Below, piece after piece: positions 25,551-40,602 of a DNA stretch of 64,000 nt. The position numbers and the translations under genes were made by a program. The notes beneath the pieces were generated by a model. It saw nothing but the letters and a program-made list of their open reading frames with translations. It did not search any database and had not been told where the DNA came from. The DNA is taken from positions 248,001 to 312,000 of the forward strand of contig JAHBUY010000008.1 in NCBI GenBank assembly GCA_019637795.1, in the 5' to 3' direction. The stretch comes from a bacterium. Its GTDB lineage: Bacteria; Desulfobacterota; Binatia; HRBIN30; CADEER01. Numbering within the stretch: the first letter of the stretch is position 1; every line of letters begins with the position of its first letter.

Positions 25551-26443
25551 GCGCGCTCGAGTCCTATCTCGCGCCGCGCCGCCAGCGCATCGAAGCGGCG
25601 TTGGAAGCGCTGTTCCCGGTGCATCCGCCGCACCCGCATCGGCTCATCGAGGCGGTCCGCTACAGCCTGCTCGGCGGCGGCAAGCGGCTGCGCCCGATTC
25701 TCGCGCTGGCGTCGTGCGAGGCGGTGGGCGGCGATGTCGATGCGGCGCTGCCGTTCGCCTGCGCGCTGGAGATGATCCACAGCTACTCGTTGGTCCACGA
25801 TGACCTACCGAGCATGGACGACGACGCCCTGCGGCGCGGCCGGCCGACGGTCCACATCGCCTTCGGCGAGGGGCTGGCGGTGCTCGCGGGCGACGCGCTC
25901 CTCACCGAGGCGTTCGCCGAGCTGCTGCGCGCCGCCGAGCGGGCGACCGCGCCGCTGCGAGCCCTGCGGGCGGCGCGCGAGATCGCCGAGGCGGCTGGCC
26001 TGCGCGGCATGGTCGGCGGTCAGGCGGCGGACCTGGCAGCGGAGGGGGCTGACGCGGACCTGGCGCTGGTCGAGTTCATCCACATCCGCAAGACCGGGGC
26101 GCTGCTGCTGGCCGCCGTGCGGGCCGGGGCGCTGGTTGGCGGCGCCGACGAGTCGCAACTGCGGGCGCTGACCCGCTACGGCGAGTGTCTCGGGCTCGCC
26201 TTCCAGGTCGCCGACGACATCCTCGACGTCGAGGCGCCGACGATGCGGACCGGCAAGAAGGTCGGTCGTGACGGCGAGCGCCGGAAGGCGACCTTTCCCG
26301 CCGTGCTCGGTCTGCCGGCCGCCAAGGCGCGCGCGCGCGAGCTGCGGGGCCAAGCGCTGGCCGCGATCGACGGCTTCTCGAGCGCGGCCGATCCGCTGCG
26401 GGCCCTTGTGCGCTTCGTCGTCGATCGGGCGGCAGGCGAGTGA
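25547..26443 (+). CDS. ispA: Short-chain polyprenyl synthase (farnesyl/geranylgeranyl diphosphate synthase)
   Basis: A 298 aa trans-prenyltransferase. GGGKRLRP binds isopentenyl diphosphate. The first aspartate motif is the short-chain bacterial type DDLPSMDDD with the two-residue insertion, then RRGRPT. GMVGGQAAD, the KTGALL motif and the second motif DDILD follow. It makes C15/C20 diphosphates that could feed the long-chain synthase at 3.3 kb. Sits in the usual xseB-ispA-tlyA context, but dxs is absent from between. Coupled on both sides by GTGA overlaps. Confidence 0.94.
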   Translation: MSALESYLAPRRQRIEAALEALFPVHPPHPHRLIEAVRYSLLGGGKRLRPILALASCEAVGGDVDAALPFACALEMIHSYSLVHDDLPSMDDDALRRGRPTVHIAFGEGLAVLAGDALLTEAFAELLRAAERATAPLRALRAAREIAEAAGLRGMVGGQAADLAAEGADADLALVEFIHIRKTGALLLAAVRAGALVGGADESQLRALTRYGECLGLAFQVADDILDVEAPTMRTGKKVGRDGERRKATFPAVLGLPAAKARARELRGQALAAIDGFSSAADPLRALVRFVVDRAAGE

Positions 26444-27174
26444 GTCGCGAGCGCCTCGACAAGCTGCTGGTCGATCGCGGCCACGCCGGCAGCCGCGAGC
26501 GCGCCCGGGCGTTGATCATGGCCGGCGCGGTGCGGGTCGCCGATCGGATCGTCGACAAGGCCGGGACGCTGGTCGCGGACGACGCGGAGGTGAGCGTCGC
26601 CGGCAGCGACCTGCCGTACGTCAGCCGCGGCGGGGTGAAGCTCGCCGGCGCGCTCGACGCCCTGGGGATCGATGTCGGCGGCCGCCTGGTGCTCGACGTC
26701 GGCGCCTCCACCGGTGGCTTCACCGATTGCGTCCTGCAGCGCGGCGCCCGCGGCGTCATCGCCGTCGACGTCGGCTACGGCCAACTCGCCTGGTCGCTGC
26801 GCCAGGACCCGCGCGTCACCCTCCTCGAGCGCTGCAACGTCCGCCACCTCGAGGCGCGGCGGCTGCCGGCATCCCCGGACTTCGCCGTCGTCGACGCCTC
26901 CTTCATCTCCCTGACCCTGATCCTGCCGCGCATCGCGGAGTTGCTCGCCCCCGGCAGCGTCATCGTCGCGCTCGTCAAACCCCAGTTCGAGGTCGGCAAG
27001 GGACAGGTGGGGAAGGGCGGGGTCGTGCGCGATCCGGCCCTGCACGCGGCGGCGGTGGCGCGGATACGCGCCGCGGCGCAATCGCTCGGCCTCACGGTGC
27101 TGGGGGAGTGCGTCTCCCCGATCATGGGCCCCAAGGGCAACCGGGAATTCTTTCTCGCCCTGCGCACCCCCTAG
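26440..27174 (+). CDS. tlyA: TlyA-family rRNA (cytidine-2'-O)-methyltransferase
   Basis: A 244 aa protein with an N-terminal S4 RNA-binding domain (about 1-60, RLDKLLVDRGHAGSRERARA) and an FtsJ-like methyltransferase domain (VLDVGASTGGFTDCVLQRGA, VDVGYGQLAW, VKPQFEVGKG). Family members methylate rRNA cytidines; some are annotated as hemolysin A. The GTG start overlaps the ispA stop. A 34-bp hairpin follows directly after the TAG stop. Confidence 0.94.
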   Translation: MSRERLDKLLVDRGHAGSRERARALIMAGAVRVADRIVDKAGTLVADDAEVSVAGSDLPYVSRGGVKLAGALDALGIDVGGRLVLDVGASTGGFTDCVLQRGARGVIAVDVGYGQLAWSLRQDPRVTLLERCNVRHLEARRLPASPDFAVVDASFISLTLILPRIAELLAPGSVIVALVKPQFEVGKGQVGKGGVVRDPALHAAAVARIRAAAQSLGLTVLGECVSPIMGPKGNREFFLALRTP

Positions 27175-27208
27175 CCAGGGCGAGGAGCTCCGGAGCTCCG
27201 CTCCCTGG
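27175..27208 (+). terminator. Hairpin after tlyA (possible terminator or attenuator)
   Basis: A near-perfect palindrome begins at the base after the tlyA stop: outer arms CCAGGG/CCCTGG, inner arms GAGCTC/GAGCTC around CGG. There is no T-run, so it is not a classical intrinsic terminator. It lies 25 bp before the rpoZ -35. Confidence 0.4.
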
Positions 27209-27233
27209 AGGGCGCCACCAAGCGCGCCGGGGT

Positions 27234-27261
27234 TTGCCTGCGGCCGCTTTTCCGCTACGTT
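27234..27261 (+). promoter_or_regulatory. Candidate promoter for rpoZ-dnaJ-cbpM-rpoH
   Basis: TTGCCT (27234-27239), a 16-bp spacer and TACGTT (27256-27261), followed by GGAAAGGA 5' of the rpoZ ATG at 27286. The -10 is weak. No clear sigma32-type element was seen, although the operon encodes heat-shock functions. Confidence 0.35.
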
Positions 27262-27285
27262 CGGTCGCTGGAAAGGAACCGCCGC

Positions 27286-27483
27286 ATGGCTCGCATCACG
27301 GTTGAAGATTGTCTGGAGAAGGTGCCGAATCGCTTCGAGTTGGTGCTCGTCGGTGCCCGCCGCGCCAAGCAGCTCCTGAAGGGGGCCCGGCCGCTGGTCG
27401 AGAGCGACAACAAGGAAGTGGTGACGGCGCTGCGGGAGATCGCCGCTGGCGAAGTCGAGTTCGAATACCCCGAACGGGAGTGA
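27286..27483 (+). CDS. rpoZ: RNA polymerase omega subunit
   Basis: A 65 aa RpoZ: MARITVEDCLEKVPNRFELV then ARRAKQLLKGA and the NKEVVTALREIAAGEV helix. It binds the beta-prime subunit and aids polymerase assembly. Preceded by GAAAGGA. It is 27 bp upstream of dnaJ on the same strand, apparently in the same operon. Confidence 0.96.
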   Translation: MARITVEDCLEKVPNRFELVLVGARRAKQLLKGARPLVESDNKEVVTALREIAAGEVEFEYPERE

Positions 27484-27510
27484 GCGCGCTCCCGGCCGGG
27501 TGGGGCGGCG

Positions 27511-28659
27511 ATGACGGAGAAGGATCTCTACGCCGTCCTCGGCGTGTCGCGCACCGCGTCGGCTGACGAGATCAGGAAGGCGTACCGGAAGCTGGCGCGC
27601 GCCCACCACCCGGACGTCAACCCGGGTAACACGCAGGCGGAGGAGCGCTTCAAGGCGCTCTCGGAGGCCTACGACGTGTTGGGCGATGCGGAGCGGCGGA
27701 AGCTCTACGACGAGTTCGGCATGGCCGGCGTGCAATCCGGCTTCGACCCGCAGCAGGCGCGCGCGCATCGCGAGCAGGCAGCGGAGTGGCAACGCCGGGC
27801 TTCTGCCGGCGGGCGGTCCGGCGGATTCGCCGGCGAGAGCGACTTCGGCGGCTACGGCTCCTTCGAGGATATCTTCGGCGACATCTTCGGTGGCAGCGGC
27901 GGCGGCGCGGCCCCGGAGATGCGGGGCGGCGACGCCGAATCGGAGCTGACGATCGGGCTGCTGGACGCGGTGCGCGGTCTGTCGACCGAGCTCACGATCC
28001 AACGCCGGGAGCCGTGCCCGGCGTGTGACGGCAGCGGCGCTGATCCGGCGAGCGCCACGACCTGCCCCGACTGCCAGGGGCGCGGCACCATCCGCGTGGG
28101 CAAGGGGCCGATGTCGCTCACCCGCGCCTGCCCGCGCTGCGGCGGGGCCGGCAAGGTGTCGAGCCGTGCCTGCCCGACCTGCAATGGCAGCGGGCACCGC
28201 ATCGCCAGCGAGCGACTGGCCGTCAAGATCCCGCCCGGCGTCGACACCGGCTCGCGGGTGCGCATCGCCGGCAAGGGCTCGCCGGGGAGCGGCGGCGCGC
28301 CGGCCGGCGACCTCTACATCCGCGTCACCGTACGGCCGCATCCGCTGCTCGAGCGGCGCGGCGACGATCTCTACATGGACCTGCCGGTGACGGTCAGTGA
28401 GGCGATGCTCGGCGCGTCGATCGAGGTGCCGACGCCGGACGGCCCGGTGCGGGTCAAGGTGCCGGCGCTGAGTCAGAGCGGCCGGCAACTGCGGGTGAAG
28501 GGGAAGGGCGTGCCGCAGCTCCGCGGGGGAGCGCGCGGCGATCTCTACCTCCGCCTGCGTATCCACGTGCCCGACCGCGAGTCGCCGGAGGCGACCGCGG
28601 CGGCGCGCACCCTGGACGCCGCGTACGCGACGAGCCCGCGCGACGGCTGGAGGCTGTGA
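27511..28659 (+). CDS. dnaJ: Molecular chaperone DnaJ
   Basis: A 382 aa type-I J protein. The J domain (about 4-68) has the HPD triad in ARAHHPDVNPG, then a Gly/Phe-rich linker (about 100-130). All four zinc-finger repeats are present (CPACDGSG, CPDCQGRG, CPRCGGAG, CPTCNGSG). Two C-terminal substrate-binding domains follow. It stimulates DnaK ATPase and delivers substrates. No dnaK or grpE is nearby. A CbpM-like gene follows 3 bp downstream, so a CbpA-like role is also possible. Confidence 0.94.
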   Translation: MTEKDLYAVLGVSRTASADEIRKAYRKLARAHHPDVNPGNTQAEERFKALSEAYDVLGDAERRKLYDEFGMAGVQSGFDPQQARAHREQAAEWQRRASAGGRSGGFAGESDFGGYGSFEDIFGDIFGGSGGGAAPEMRGGDAESELTIGLLDAVRGLSTELTIQRREPCPACDGSGADPASATTCPDCQGRGTIRVGKGPMSLTRACPRCGGAGKVSSRACPTCNGSGHRIASERLAVKIPPGVDTGSRVRIAGKGSPGSGGAPAGDLYIRVTVRPHPLLERRGDDLYMDLPVTVSEAMLGASIEVPTPDGPVRVKVPALSQSGRQLRVKGKGVPQLRGGARGDLYLRLRIHVPDRESPEATAAARTLDAAYATSPRDGWRL

Positions 28660-28662
28660 GCG

Positions 28663-28971
28663 ATGAGCGTCCGCTACCTCCGGCTGTCGGACGTGTGTGA
28701 GCGCTTCGCGATCGACGACGAGCTGCTGCGCGTCGTCGAGGCGGAGAAGCTGGTCGAGATCGAGCACCCGACGGATGCCGATGCGGTCGTGACGCCCGAG
28801 CAGGCCGAGCGCCTGCGCCTGATCGCGGTGCTGATGCGCGAGCTCGAGGTGAACGTCGCCGGCGTCGAGGTGATTCTGCACATGCACGCCGACCTCTGCG
28901 CGATGCAGCGCGATTTCCATGAGGTCCTGCAGGCGGTGGTGGTGGAAATGCGCCGCCGTCTCGCCGGCTGA
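28663..28971 (+). CDS. CbpM-like chaperone modulator (MerR-type HTH fold)
   Basis: A 102 aa protein with an N-terminal MerR-like half (YLRLSDVCERFAIDDELLRV, then VEAEKLVEIEHP) and a C-terminal helix with LRLIAVLMRELEVNVAGVEV. This pattern is that of CbpM, which binds the J domain of CbpA and inhibits it. Its place between a DnaJ gene and rpoH supports that role. It could also act as a transcription factor like MerR/HspR; HspR also sits next to dnaJ in other phyla. Confidence 0.8.
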   Translation: MSVRYLRLSDVCERFAIDDELLRVVEAEKLVEIEHPTDADAVVTPEQAERLRLIAVLMRELEVNVAGVEVILHMHADLCAMQRDFHEVLQAVVVEMRRRLAG

Positions 28972-28973
28972 CG

Positions 28974-30095
<1,122 letters not shown>

Positions 30096-30147
30096 CCGGG
30101 CGCGCCAGCGGCCGGACAGGCCGCGCCGCCGGGCTCGCGGCGCTGCC

Positions 30148-30177
30148 TTGCCCCTGCGCGGAAGGCGATTGTATATT
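30148..30177 (+). promoter_or_regulatory. Sigma70-like promoter for the ThDP-enzyme gene
   Basis: TTGCCC (30148-30153), an 18-bp spacer and TATATT (30172-30177). The start site would be near 30184, 24 nt before the ATG. GGGGAG (30195-30200) is a possible ribosome-binding site. Confidence 0.5.
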
Positions 30178-30207
30178 GCCGCGCTGACTGACTCGGGGAG
30201 CGACTGC

Positions 30208-31857
<1,650 letters not shown>

Positions 31858-31865
31858 GGTCGCGC

Positions 31866-32597
31866 ATGGCACGCGATACCACGGCTGCGCTGGTCGTCGT
31901 CGGGAATGAGATCCTCTCCGGCAAAGTCGCCGACAGCAACTCGACGTTTCTCGCCCGGGAGCTGCGCGAGCTCGGGGTATCGCTGCGCCGCATCGTCGTC
32001 GTGCCCGACGAGGTGGACGTGATCGCGCAGACGGTGCGCGAGCTGGCGCCCACCGTGGACGTGCTGTTCACCTCCGGCGGCGTCGGGCCGACGCACGACG
32101 ACGTCACCATTGCCGGCGTGGCGCGCGCCCTCGACCGCGCCGTCGTCCGCCATCCGGCGATCGAGGGCATGCTGCAGCAGTACGTGCGCGGACCGCTCAA
32201 CGACGCCCACCGGAAGATGGCGGAGGTCGTCGAGGGAACCGAGCTGGAGTGCGAGCAGCTCCGCTTTCCCACCTTCCGGGTGGAGAACATCTACGTGCTG
32301 CCGGGGATCCCGGAGATCTTCCGCGAGAAGGTGCTGGCCCTGCGCGAGCGCTTCGCGGGAGCGCCGTTCCACCTCCGCACCCTGTACCTGCGCGAGATGG
32401 AGAGCGCGATCGCGGCCCACCTGAATCGCGTTCTCGATGAGTTCCCCGACTTGCTGCTCGGTTCGTATCCGACGCTCGATACGCCGGACTACCGGGTGCG
32501 CGTGACCCTGGAATCGAAGGACGCAGCCTATGTCGAGCGCGCGCTGGCGGCGCTGCTCGCCTTGTTGCCACCCGATGCGGTGGTGCGGACGGAGTGA
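31866..32597 (+). CDS. CinA N-terminal-domain protein (MoaB/MogA-like fold)
   Basis: A 243 aa competence/damage-inducible protein A domain: VVVGNEILSGKVADSNS, the FTSGGVGPTHDDVT signature, and a small C-terminal KH-like portion. The nicotinamide-nucleotide amidase domain of full CinA is missing. Such stand-alone proteins may be ADP-ribose pyrophosphatase-like. It follows the ThDP gene by 8 bp and probably belongs to the same transcript. Confidence 0.85.
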   Translation: MARDTTAALVVVGNEILSGKVADSNSTFLARELRELGVSLRRIVVVPDEVDVIAQTVRELAPTVDVLFTSGGVGPTHDDVTIAGVARALDRAVVRHPAIEGMLQQYVRGPLNDAHRKMAEVVEGTELECEQLRFPTFRVENIYVLPGIPEIFREKVLALRERFAGAPFHLRTLYLREMESAIAAHLNRVLDEFPDLLLGSYPTLDTPDYRVRVTLESKDAAYVERALAALLALLPPDAVVRTE

Positions 32598-32610
32598 CGG
32601 GAGGAGCACG

Positions 32611-32973
32611 ATGGGACGGCGAATGATGGCGACGCGCGTAGCGGTGCTGGTGCTGGTGCTGGCGGGCCCGGCGCTGGCGTCCTCCGACGGCTTCGGCAAT
32701 CCGAACCGGCCGGGCACGGCCGGCAAGCTCGGGTGGGGCCTGGCCTCGGTGGGCACCAACCTTTTCTACATGCCCGCGAAGATGCTCTACGCGCTGGGCG
32801 GCGGCCTGGTTGGGCTGCTCGGCTGGGGATTCACCGGCGGCGACGACAACGTGCTGTACGGTATTCTCGATCCGGCCTTCGGCGGCACCTGGGCGGTGAC
32901 GCCCGAGAACTTCTGGGACAGCGACAACCACCCGATCATGTTCAGCGGGCCGTCGTTCGACCCGAAGAATTGA
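32611..32973 (+). CDS. Small secreted protein, unknown family
   Basis: A 120 aa protein. An N-terminal signal peptide (about 1-22, cleavage after ALA-S) precedes a 98 aa mature part. The mature part has a glycine-rich amphipathic stretch (LFYMPAKMLYALGGGLVGLL) and a closing GGTWAVTPENFW segment that looks conserved. Shine-Dalgarno GGGAGGAG lies just upstream. No catalytic motif; probably periplasmic or outer-membrane associated. In line with 31866 and the next two genes. Confidence 0.75.
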   Translation: MGRRMMATRVAVLVLVLAGPALASSDGFGNPNRPGTAGKLGWGLASVGTNLFYMPAKMLYALGGGLVGLLGWGFTGGDDNVLYGILDPAFGGTWAVTPENFWDSDNHPIMFSGPSFDPKN

Positions 32974-33018
32974 TCACAGACGCTGCCCGGCGCACGCGGG
33001 CGCGACAGGAGAAGCGCC

Positions 33019-33627
33019 ATGAAGGCGGCCAAGATCATCGGAGCGCTGGTCGTGTTGGTGGTGGTGGGCGGCGTCGCCCTCTACTGGATCCAACTGCAGC
33101 GGCAGGCAGCGCAGTGGAAGAACGCCAAGGAGATCGTCGAGGAGAGCTTCAACAAGGACGGCGGCGTGGCGACGATCCGCTACGTCGGCATCATCGACGG
33201 GCCGGTCGACAAGGTGCAGGACGCCGTGTGGGCGGTCGAGAAGAGCTCGCAGATGGTGGCCAACATCAAGAAGTCCGAGCTCCTCACCGCCGAGGGCAAC
33301 CAGAAGACGGTGCTGATGCAACTGCAGGCGCTGAACCTGCCATTGCAGCAGTACACGATGCAGTTCACCCTCGATCAGCCGGCGCACCGGGTGACCTTCA
33401 AGACGCTGCAGGCGCAGGCGGCCGATCTCGAAGGCGCCTACGTGCTCGAGCCGTCGCCGGACGGCGCGCGCACCAAGCTCACCTACGAGGCCAAGTCGAC
33501 CGACAAGATCGCCGTGCCGTTCCCGGCGGCGGTGATCGAGAGCGCCAACCGCGAGACCTTCGTCAACACCATCCGCGGCATCAACAAGATGGTCGGGGGC
33601 GCGCCGCCGCCGCCGACCGCGGGCTGA
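33019..33627 (+). CDS. Membrane-anchored SRPBCC-like protein
   Basis: A 202 aa protein with an N-terminal transmembrane anchor (about 5-25) and a periplasmic domain whose pattern (IIDGPVDKVQDAVWAVE, then ...PDGARTKLTYEAKS) fits an SRPBCC/START-like lipid- or ligand-binding fold. It contains a Gln/Leu-rich middle (VLMQLQALNLPLQQYTMQF) and a proline-rich end. Role unknown. Shine-Dalgarno AGGAG. Only 1 bp separates it from engB. Confidence 0.65.
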   Translation: MKAAKIIGALVVLVVVGGVALYWIQLQRQAAQWKNAKEIVEESFNKDGGVATIRYVGIIDGPVDKVQDAVWAVEKSSQMVANIKKSELLTAEGNQKTVLMQLQALNLPLQQYTMQFTLDQPAHRVTFKTLQAQAADLEGAYVLEPSPDGARTKLTYEAKSTDKIAVPFPAAVIESANRETFVNTIRGINKMVGGAPPPPTAG

Positions 33628-33628
33628 C

Positions 33629-34213
33629 GTGCCGTCTGGCCGCCGCGGGGCAGGACAGGCGGTCTTCGTCGCCGGCGCCGCGACGTTGGACCGGCTGCCG
33701 CCGCCGCGGCAGCCGGAAGTCGCCTTCGCCGGGCGCTCGAACGTAGGCAAGTCGTCGCTGCTCAACCGGCTCGTCGGCCGGCGTGCCCTGGCCCGCGTCA
33801 GCAAGACGCCGGGTCGCACGCAGCAGATCAACTTCTTCGCCGTCGACGAGCGGCTGATGCTCGTCGACCTGCCGGGCTACGGGTTCGCCCGGGTGCCGCT
33901 GGCGGTCAAGGCGGAGTGGCGGCAGCTCGTCGAGGGCTACCTGCGCGGTGCGCGGCCGCTGCGCGGCGTGCTGGTGCTGGTCGACGTGCGGCGCGGCCTG
34001 CAGGCCGACGATCAGCAGTTGCTCGACTTCCTGGCCGCGATCGGGCTGCGGTCGGCGGTGATCGCGACCAAGGTCGACAAACTGGGTCGCGGCGCCCGCG
34101 CCGCCGCGCTGGCGAAGCTCGACCGCCCGGGCGGTGGCCCGCCAATCGCGTTCTCGGCACTGAACGGCGAGGGCACTGACGCCGTGTGGGGCGTCATCGA
34201 GGAGTGGGCGTAG
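33629..34213 (+). CDS. engB: Ribosome-biogenesis GTPase EngB/YsxC
   Basis: A 194 aa small GTPase with all motifs: G1 GRSNVGKSS, G2 threonine in GRTQQINFF, G3 DLPGYG, G4 ATKVDKL and G5 FSALNGEG. It helps assemble the large ribosomal subunit. The GTG start lies directly after the SRPBCC-like stop. Convergent with the DUF1329 gene, 54 bp away. Confidence 0.95.
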   Translation: MPSGRRGAGQAVFVAGAATLDRLPPPRQPEVAFAGRSNVGKSSLLNRLVGRRALARVSKTPGRTQQINFFAVDERLMLVDLPGYGFARVPLAVKAEWRQLVEGYLRGARPLRGVLVLVDVRRGLQADDQQLLDFLAAIGLRSAVIATKVDKLGRGARAAALAKLDRPGGGPPIAFSALNGEGTDAVWGVIEEWA

Positions 34214-34267
34214 CCGCGGCCACCGGGGCCGCGGCCACGCGGAGGCGGGCGTCGACCCGCGCGGCAC

Positions 34268-35602
34268 TCATTTTCCGAAGCGCGACAGCGAGTTCATGTC
34301 GAAGAACGCCGGATCGAACGGATGGTGCGTGTCGAGCGCCGCCTTCGGATCCGACTTCAGACCCGCGACCGTGGCGCGGTTGGCCTTGATGTTCTCGGCG
34401 ACGTTGTACGACATGTTCGAGCCCTGGATGTAGTCGATCTGCCCGTCCGGCCTGGTCATCGGCTTCAGATTGTACGCCATCGTCTGGAGTGTGTTCAGCA
34501 GCTCGCCCTGCCAACTGAACTTGCGGTTCCAGGCGCCCTGATAGGTCTCCTTGTCGAGCATCAGTTGGATCTTGCCGTAGAGGTAGTACTTGTCCTTGGG
34601 CACGCCCTCGATGACCCAGAAGCGGCGCTTGGCGAGGGCGGCGCTGCGCGGCGCCCAGGCGATGCCCTTCCAGTCCGGATCCTGGAAGCCGACGATCTTC
34701 AGCGCCGGGTCCCAGTTGGCCCGCCAGCCGCCGCCGGGGATCCAGATCGAATTCGACTTGCCCTCGAGGTTGAGCGGGTCGACCAGGCGGAGCTGGTCCT
34801 TCTCCTCGACCAGCGTCCAGGAGAAGTCCTCCGGCTTGCCGTCGAAGAACGGGCCATCGTCCTGGCTCATGTCGGAGCCGAGGAAGCCGTCCGAGCGGTT
34901 CGCCGGGCTGACGGCGCGAACGCGCCGCAGGGCCGGCACGAAGGCCCACGCCGAGTCGCGCTTCTCGGGATCGCGATAGCGCCAGCTCAACGCCGCGGTG
35001 CCGGCGAGATCGGCTGGGGTCTTGGCGACCACGAGCTGCTGAGTGGAGAAGTTCTGCGGGTTCGGCGGCCGCTCGTGGTCGCTGACCCCGTCGTAGTACA
35101 TGAAGTTGACGTCCTGGTCGGTGCGTCGCTCGACCGACCGCGGGCCGACCCAGTTGACCTGCGACTCGGCGTGCAGGTTGCCGTAGTACCAGGTCAGGTA
35201 GAAGAAGTTCCACAGGATCTTCGACGCGGCCTGCGGGTCGTCCTTGTCGATGACCGGGAACGGATAGCCCATGATGTACGGGGGCTGCTCGCCGGTCGAG
35301 TTGAGCACCACCGATCCGGTCTCGCTCAGCTTGTACTGTCCGGCGTTCTTCTCCGTCGACGCCTTGAAGTTGGGGGGCCAGTTGAACGTGCCGAGAGGCC
35401 AGTCGACGATCGCGTTGGCATAGCCGCCCTCTTGGTAGTGCTTGAGGATTTCCGGCGGCAGCAGGCCCTCGGCCAACTGCCAGTTCGATTGATCGAGCAC
35501 CATGCCCGGCTTCAGGCCGTCTGCGGAATCGGCGGCGAATGCCGCTGCGCCGACCGAGACGGCGACCACCACCGCCGCCAGGCTCTTCCTGACACTGAGC
35601 AT
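34268..35602 (-). CDS. DUF1329 outer-membrane/periplasmic protein (LolA-like fold)
   Basis: A 444 aa exported protein with a signal peptide (about 1-22, AFA-ADS). The mature part matches DUF1329: LGTFNWPPNF, YPFPVIDKDDPQAASKILWN, SWRYRDPEKRDSAWAFVPALRRVR and a C-terminal HHPFDPAFFD. Family members are outer-membrane-associated, often near RND transporters or sterol/lipid genes; none is adjacent here. The ATG at 35602 is preceded by GGAGGATC; the 28 residues upstream in frame lack signal-peptide character and are excluded. Confidence 0.88.
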   Translation of the reverse strand: MLSVRKSLAAVVVAVSVGAAAFAADSADGLKPGMVLDQSNWQLAEGLLPPEILKHYQEGGYANAIVDWPLGTFNWPPNFKASTEKNAGQYKLSETGSVVLNSTGEQPPYIMGYPFPVIDKDDPQAASKILWNFFYLTWYYGNLHAESQVNWVGPRSVERRTDQDVNFMYYDGVSDHERPPNPQNFSTQQLVVAKTPADLAGTAALSWRYRDPEKRDSAWAFVPALRRVRAVSPANRSDGFLGSDMSQDDGPFFDGKPEDFSWTLVEEKDQLRLVDPLNLEGKSNSIWIPGGGWRANWDPALKIVGFQDPDWKGIAWAPRSAALAKRRFWVIEGVPKDKYYLYGKIQLMLDKETYQGAWNRKFSWQGELLNTLQTMAYNLKPMTRPDGQIDYIQGSNMSYNVAENIKANRATVAGLKSDPKAALDTHHPFDPAFFDMNSLSRFGK

Positions 35603-35684
35603 CACGATCCTCCGCGGTCTTCGACATGCGCCGTCGGATTCGGCGGACCCACCCCCAATGCGTTCCGCCGGCAGCGCGATTCGC

Positions 35685-35714
35685 ACAGTACGGTTTCGTC
35701 GCCGCGATGGTCAA
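35685..35714 (-). promoter_or_regulatory. Candidate promoter for the DUF1329 gene
   Basis: On the minus strand, TTGACC (35714-35709), an 18-bp spacer and TACTGT (35690-35685). The start site would be near 35678, giving a leader of about 76 nt with the GGAGGATC ribosome-binding site. Confidence 0.45.
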
Positions 35715-35877
35715 ATGACGCTCGTCGACGCGGTGCGTTGTGGCCGCGCAGCGGCTGTGGCAATCTCCGCCGTCGCCGGACGATGATGCCGCTCGCCCTC
35801 ACCTCTCTCCATCACAGCGTGCGGCGCGCCCGCGGCGCGACGGCCGCCCGCGCGATGCGTCGACCTGGAGCCCGCGC

Positions 35878-36714
35878 GTGAGCCCCGGCGGACGCCGGCC
35901 GGCACGGCGCCGGCCGACTGCGCGCGAGCGGGCGATCGGCATCTTCGATTCCGGGATCGGCGGCCTGACGGTGGTGCGCGCCCTGAGCAGGCTGTTGCCC
36001 AACGAGTCGTTGATCTATCTCGGCGACACCGGCCGCTATCCCTACGGGACGAAGTCGGCCGACGTCGTCCGCCGCTATTCGCTCGAGAACACCGCCTTCC
36101 TGATCGACAAAGAGATCAAGATGTTGGTGGTCGCCTGCAACACCTCGACGGCGGTCGCGCTCGATGCGGTGCGGGCGTTGGTCGACGTGCCGGTGGTCGG
36201 GGTGATCGAGCCCGGGGCGCGCGCCGCGGCGCGCGCCAGCCGCAACCGCAAGATCGGCGTCATCGGCACCGAGGGGACGATCCGCAGCGGCGAGTACAGC
36301 CGCGCCCTGCGCTGCCTGCGTTCCGACGTCGAGATCTACGCCCGCGCCTGCCCGCTGTTTGTGCCGCTGGCCGAGGAGGGCTGGGTGGACAACGAGGTCG
36401 CCAGCCGTGCCGCCCGGCTCTATCTCACCAGCCTGGCGCGCAGCGGGATCGACACCCTGATCCTCGGTTGCACCCATTTCCCGCTGCTGACGACGGTGAT
36501 CGGGGCGGTCATGGGCCGGACGGTCCGCCTGATCGACTCCGGCGTCGCGACCGCGGCGGCGGTGCGCGAGGTTCTCGAGCGCGAGGACCTGCTGCGCCGG
36601 CGCGGCGGCGGCGAGGTCTCCTTCTTCGTCACCGACGCGCCGGAGCGCTTCGTCAAGGTCGGGGCCCGCTTCCTCGGGGCGCAGGTCGACTCCGCCGTCC
36701 AGCTCGACCGCTGA
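35878..36714 (+). CDS. murI: Glutamate racemase
   Basis: A 278 aa MurI. Landmarks are IGIFDSGIGGLTVVRAL, LGDTGRYPYGTKS, the first catalytic cysteine in VACNTSTA and the second in ILGCTHFPLL. It makes D-glutamate for peptidoglycan. GTG 35878 gives the family-typical start; the frame upstream to 35740 is arginine/proline-rich shadow. secA follows after 71 bp. Confidence 0.95.
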   Translation: MSPGGRRPARRRPTARERAIGIFDSGIGGLTVVRALSRLLPNESLIYLGDTGRYPYGTKSADVVRRYSLENTAFLIDKEIKMLVVACNTSTAVALDAVRALVDVPVVGVIEPGARAAARASRNRKIGVIGTEGTIRSGEYSRALRCLRSDVEIYARACPLFVPLAEEGWVDNEVASRAARLYLTSLARSGIDTLILGCTHFPLLTTVIGAVMGRTVRLIDSGVATAAAVREVLEREDLLRRRGGGEVSFFVTDAPERFVKVGARFLGAQVDSAVQLDR

Positions 36715-36785
36715 GCGGCACGCTCCCTTGATCTTTCGACCCCCGAGACGCACGATGGGACGTTCATGGTGGACGGCGGACCGCA

Positions 36786-40550
<3,765 letters not shown>

Positions 40551-40602
40551 GGCGTCCGGCGCCAGCGGCATTCGTGGTCGATCGGACGATGCGGGGGGCG
40601 GC

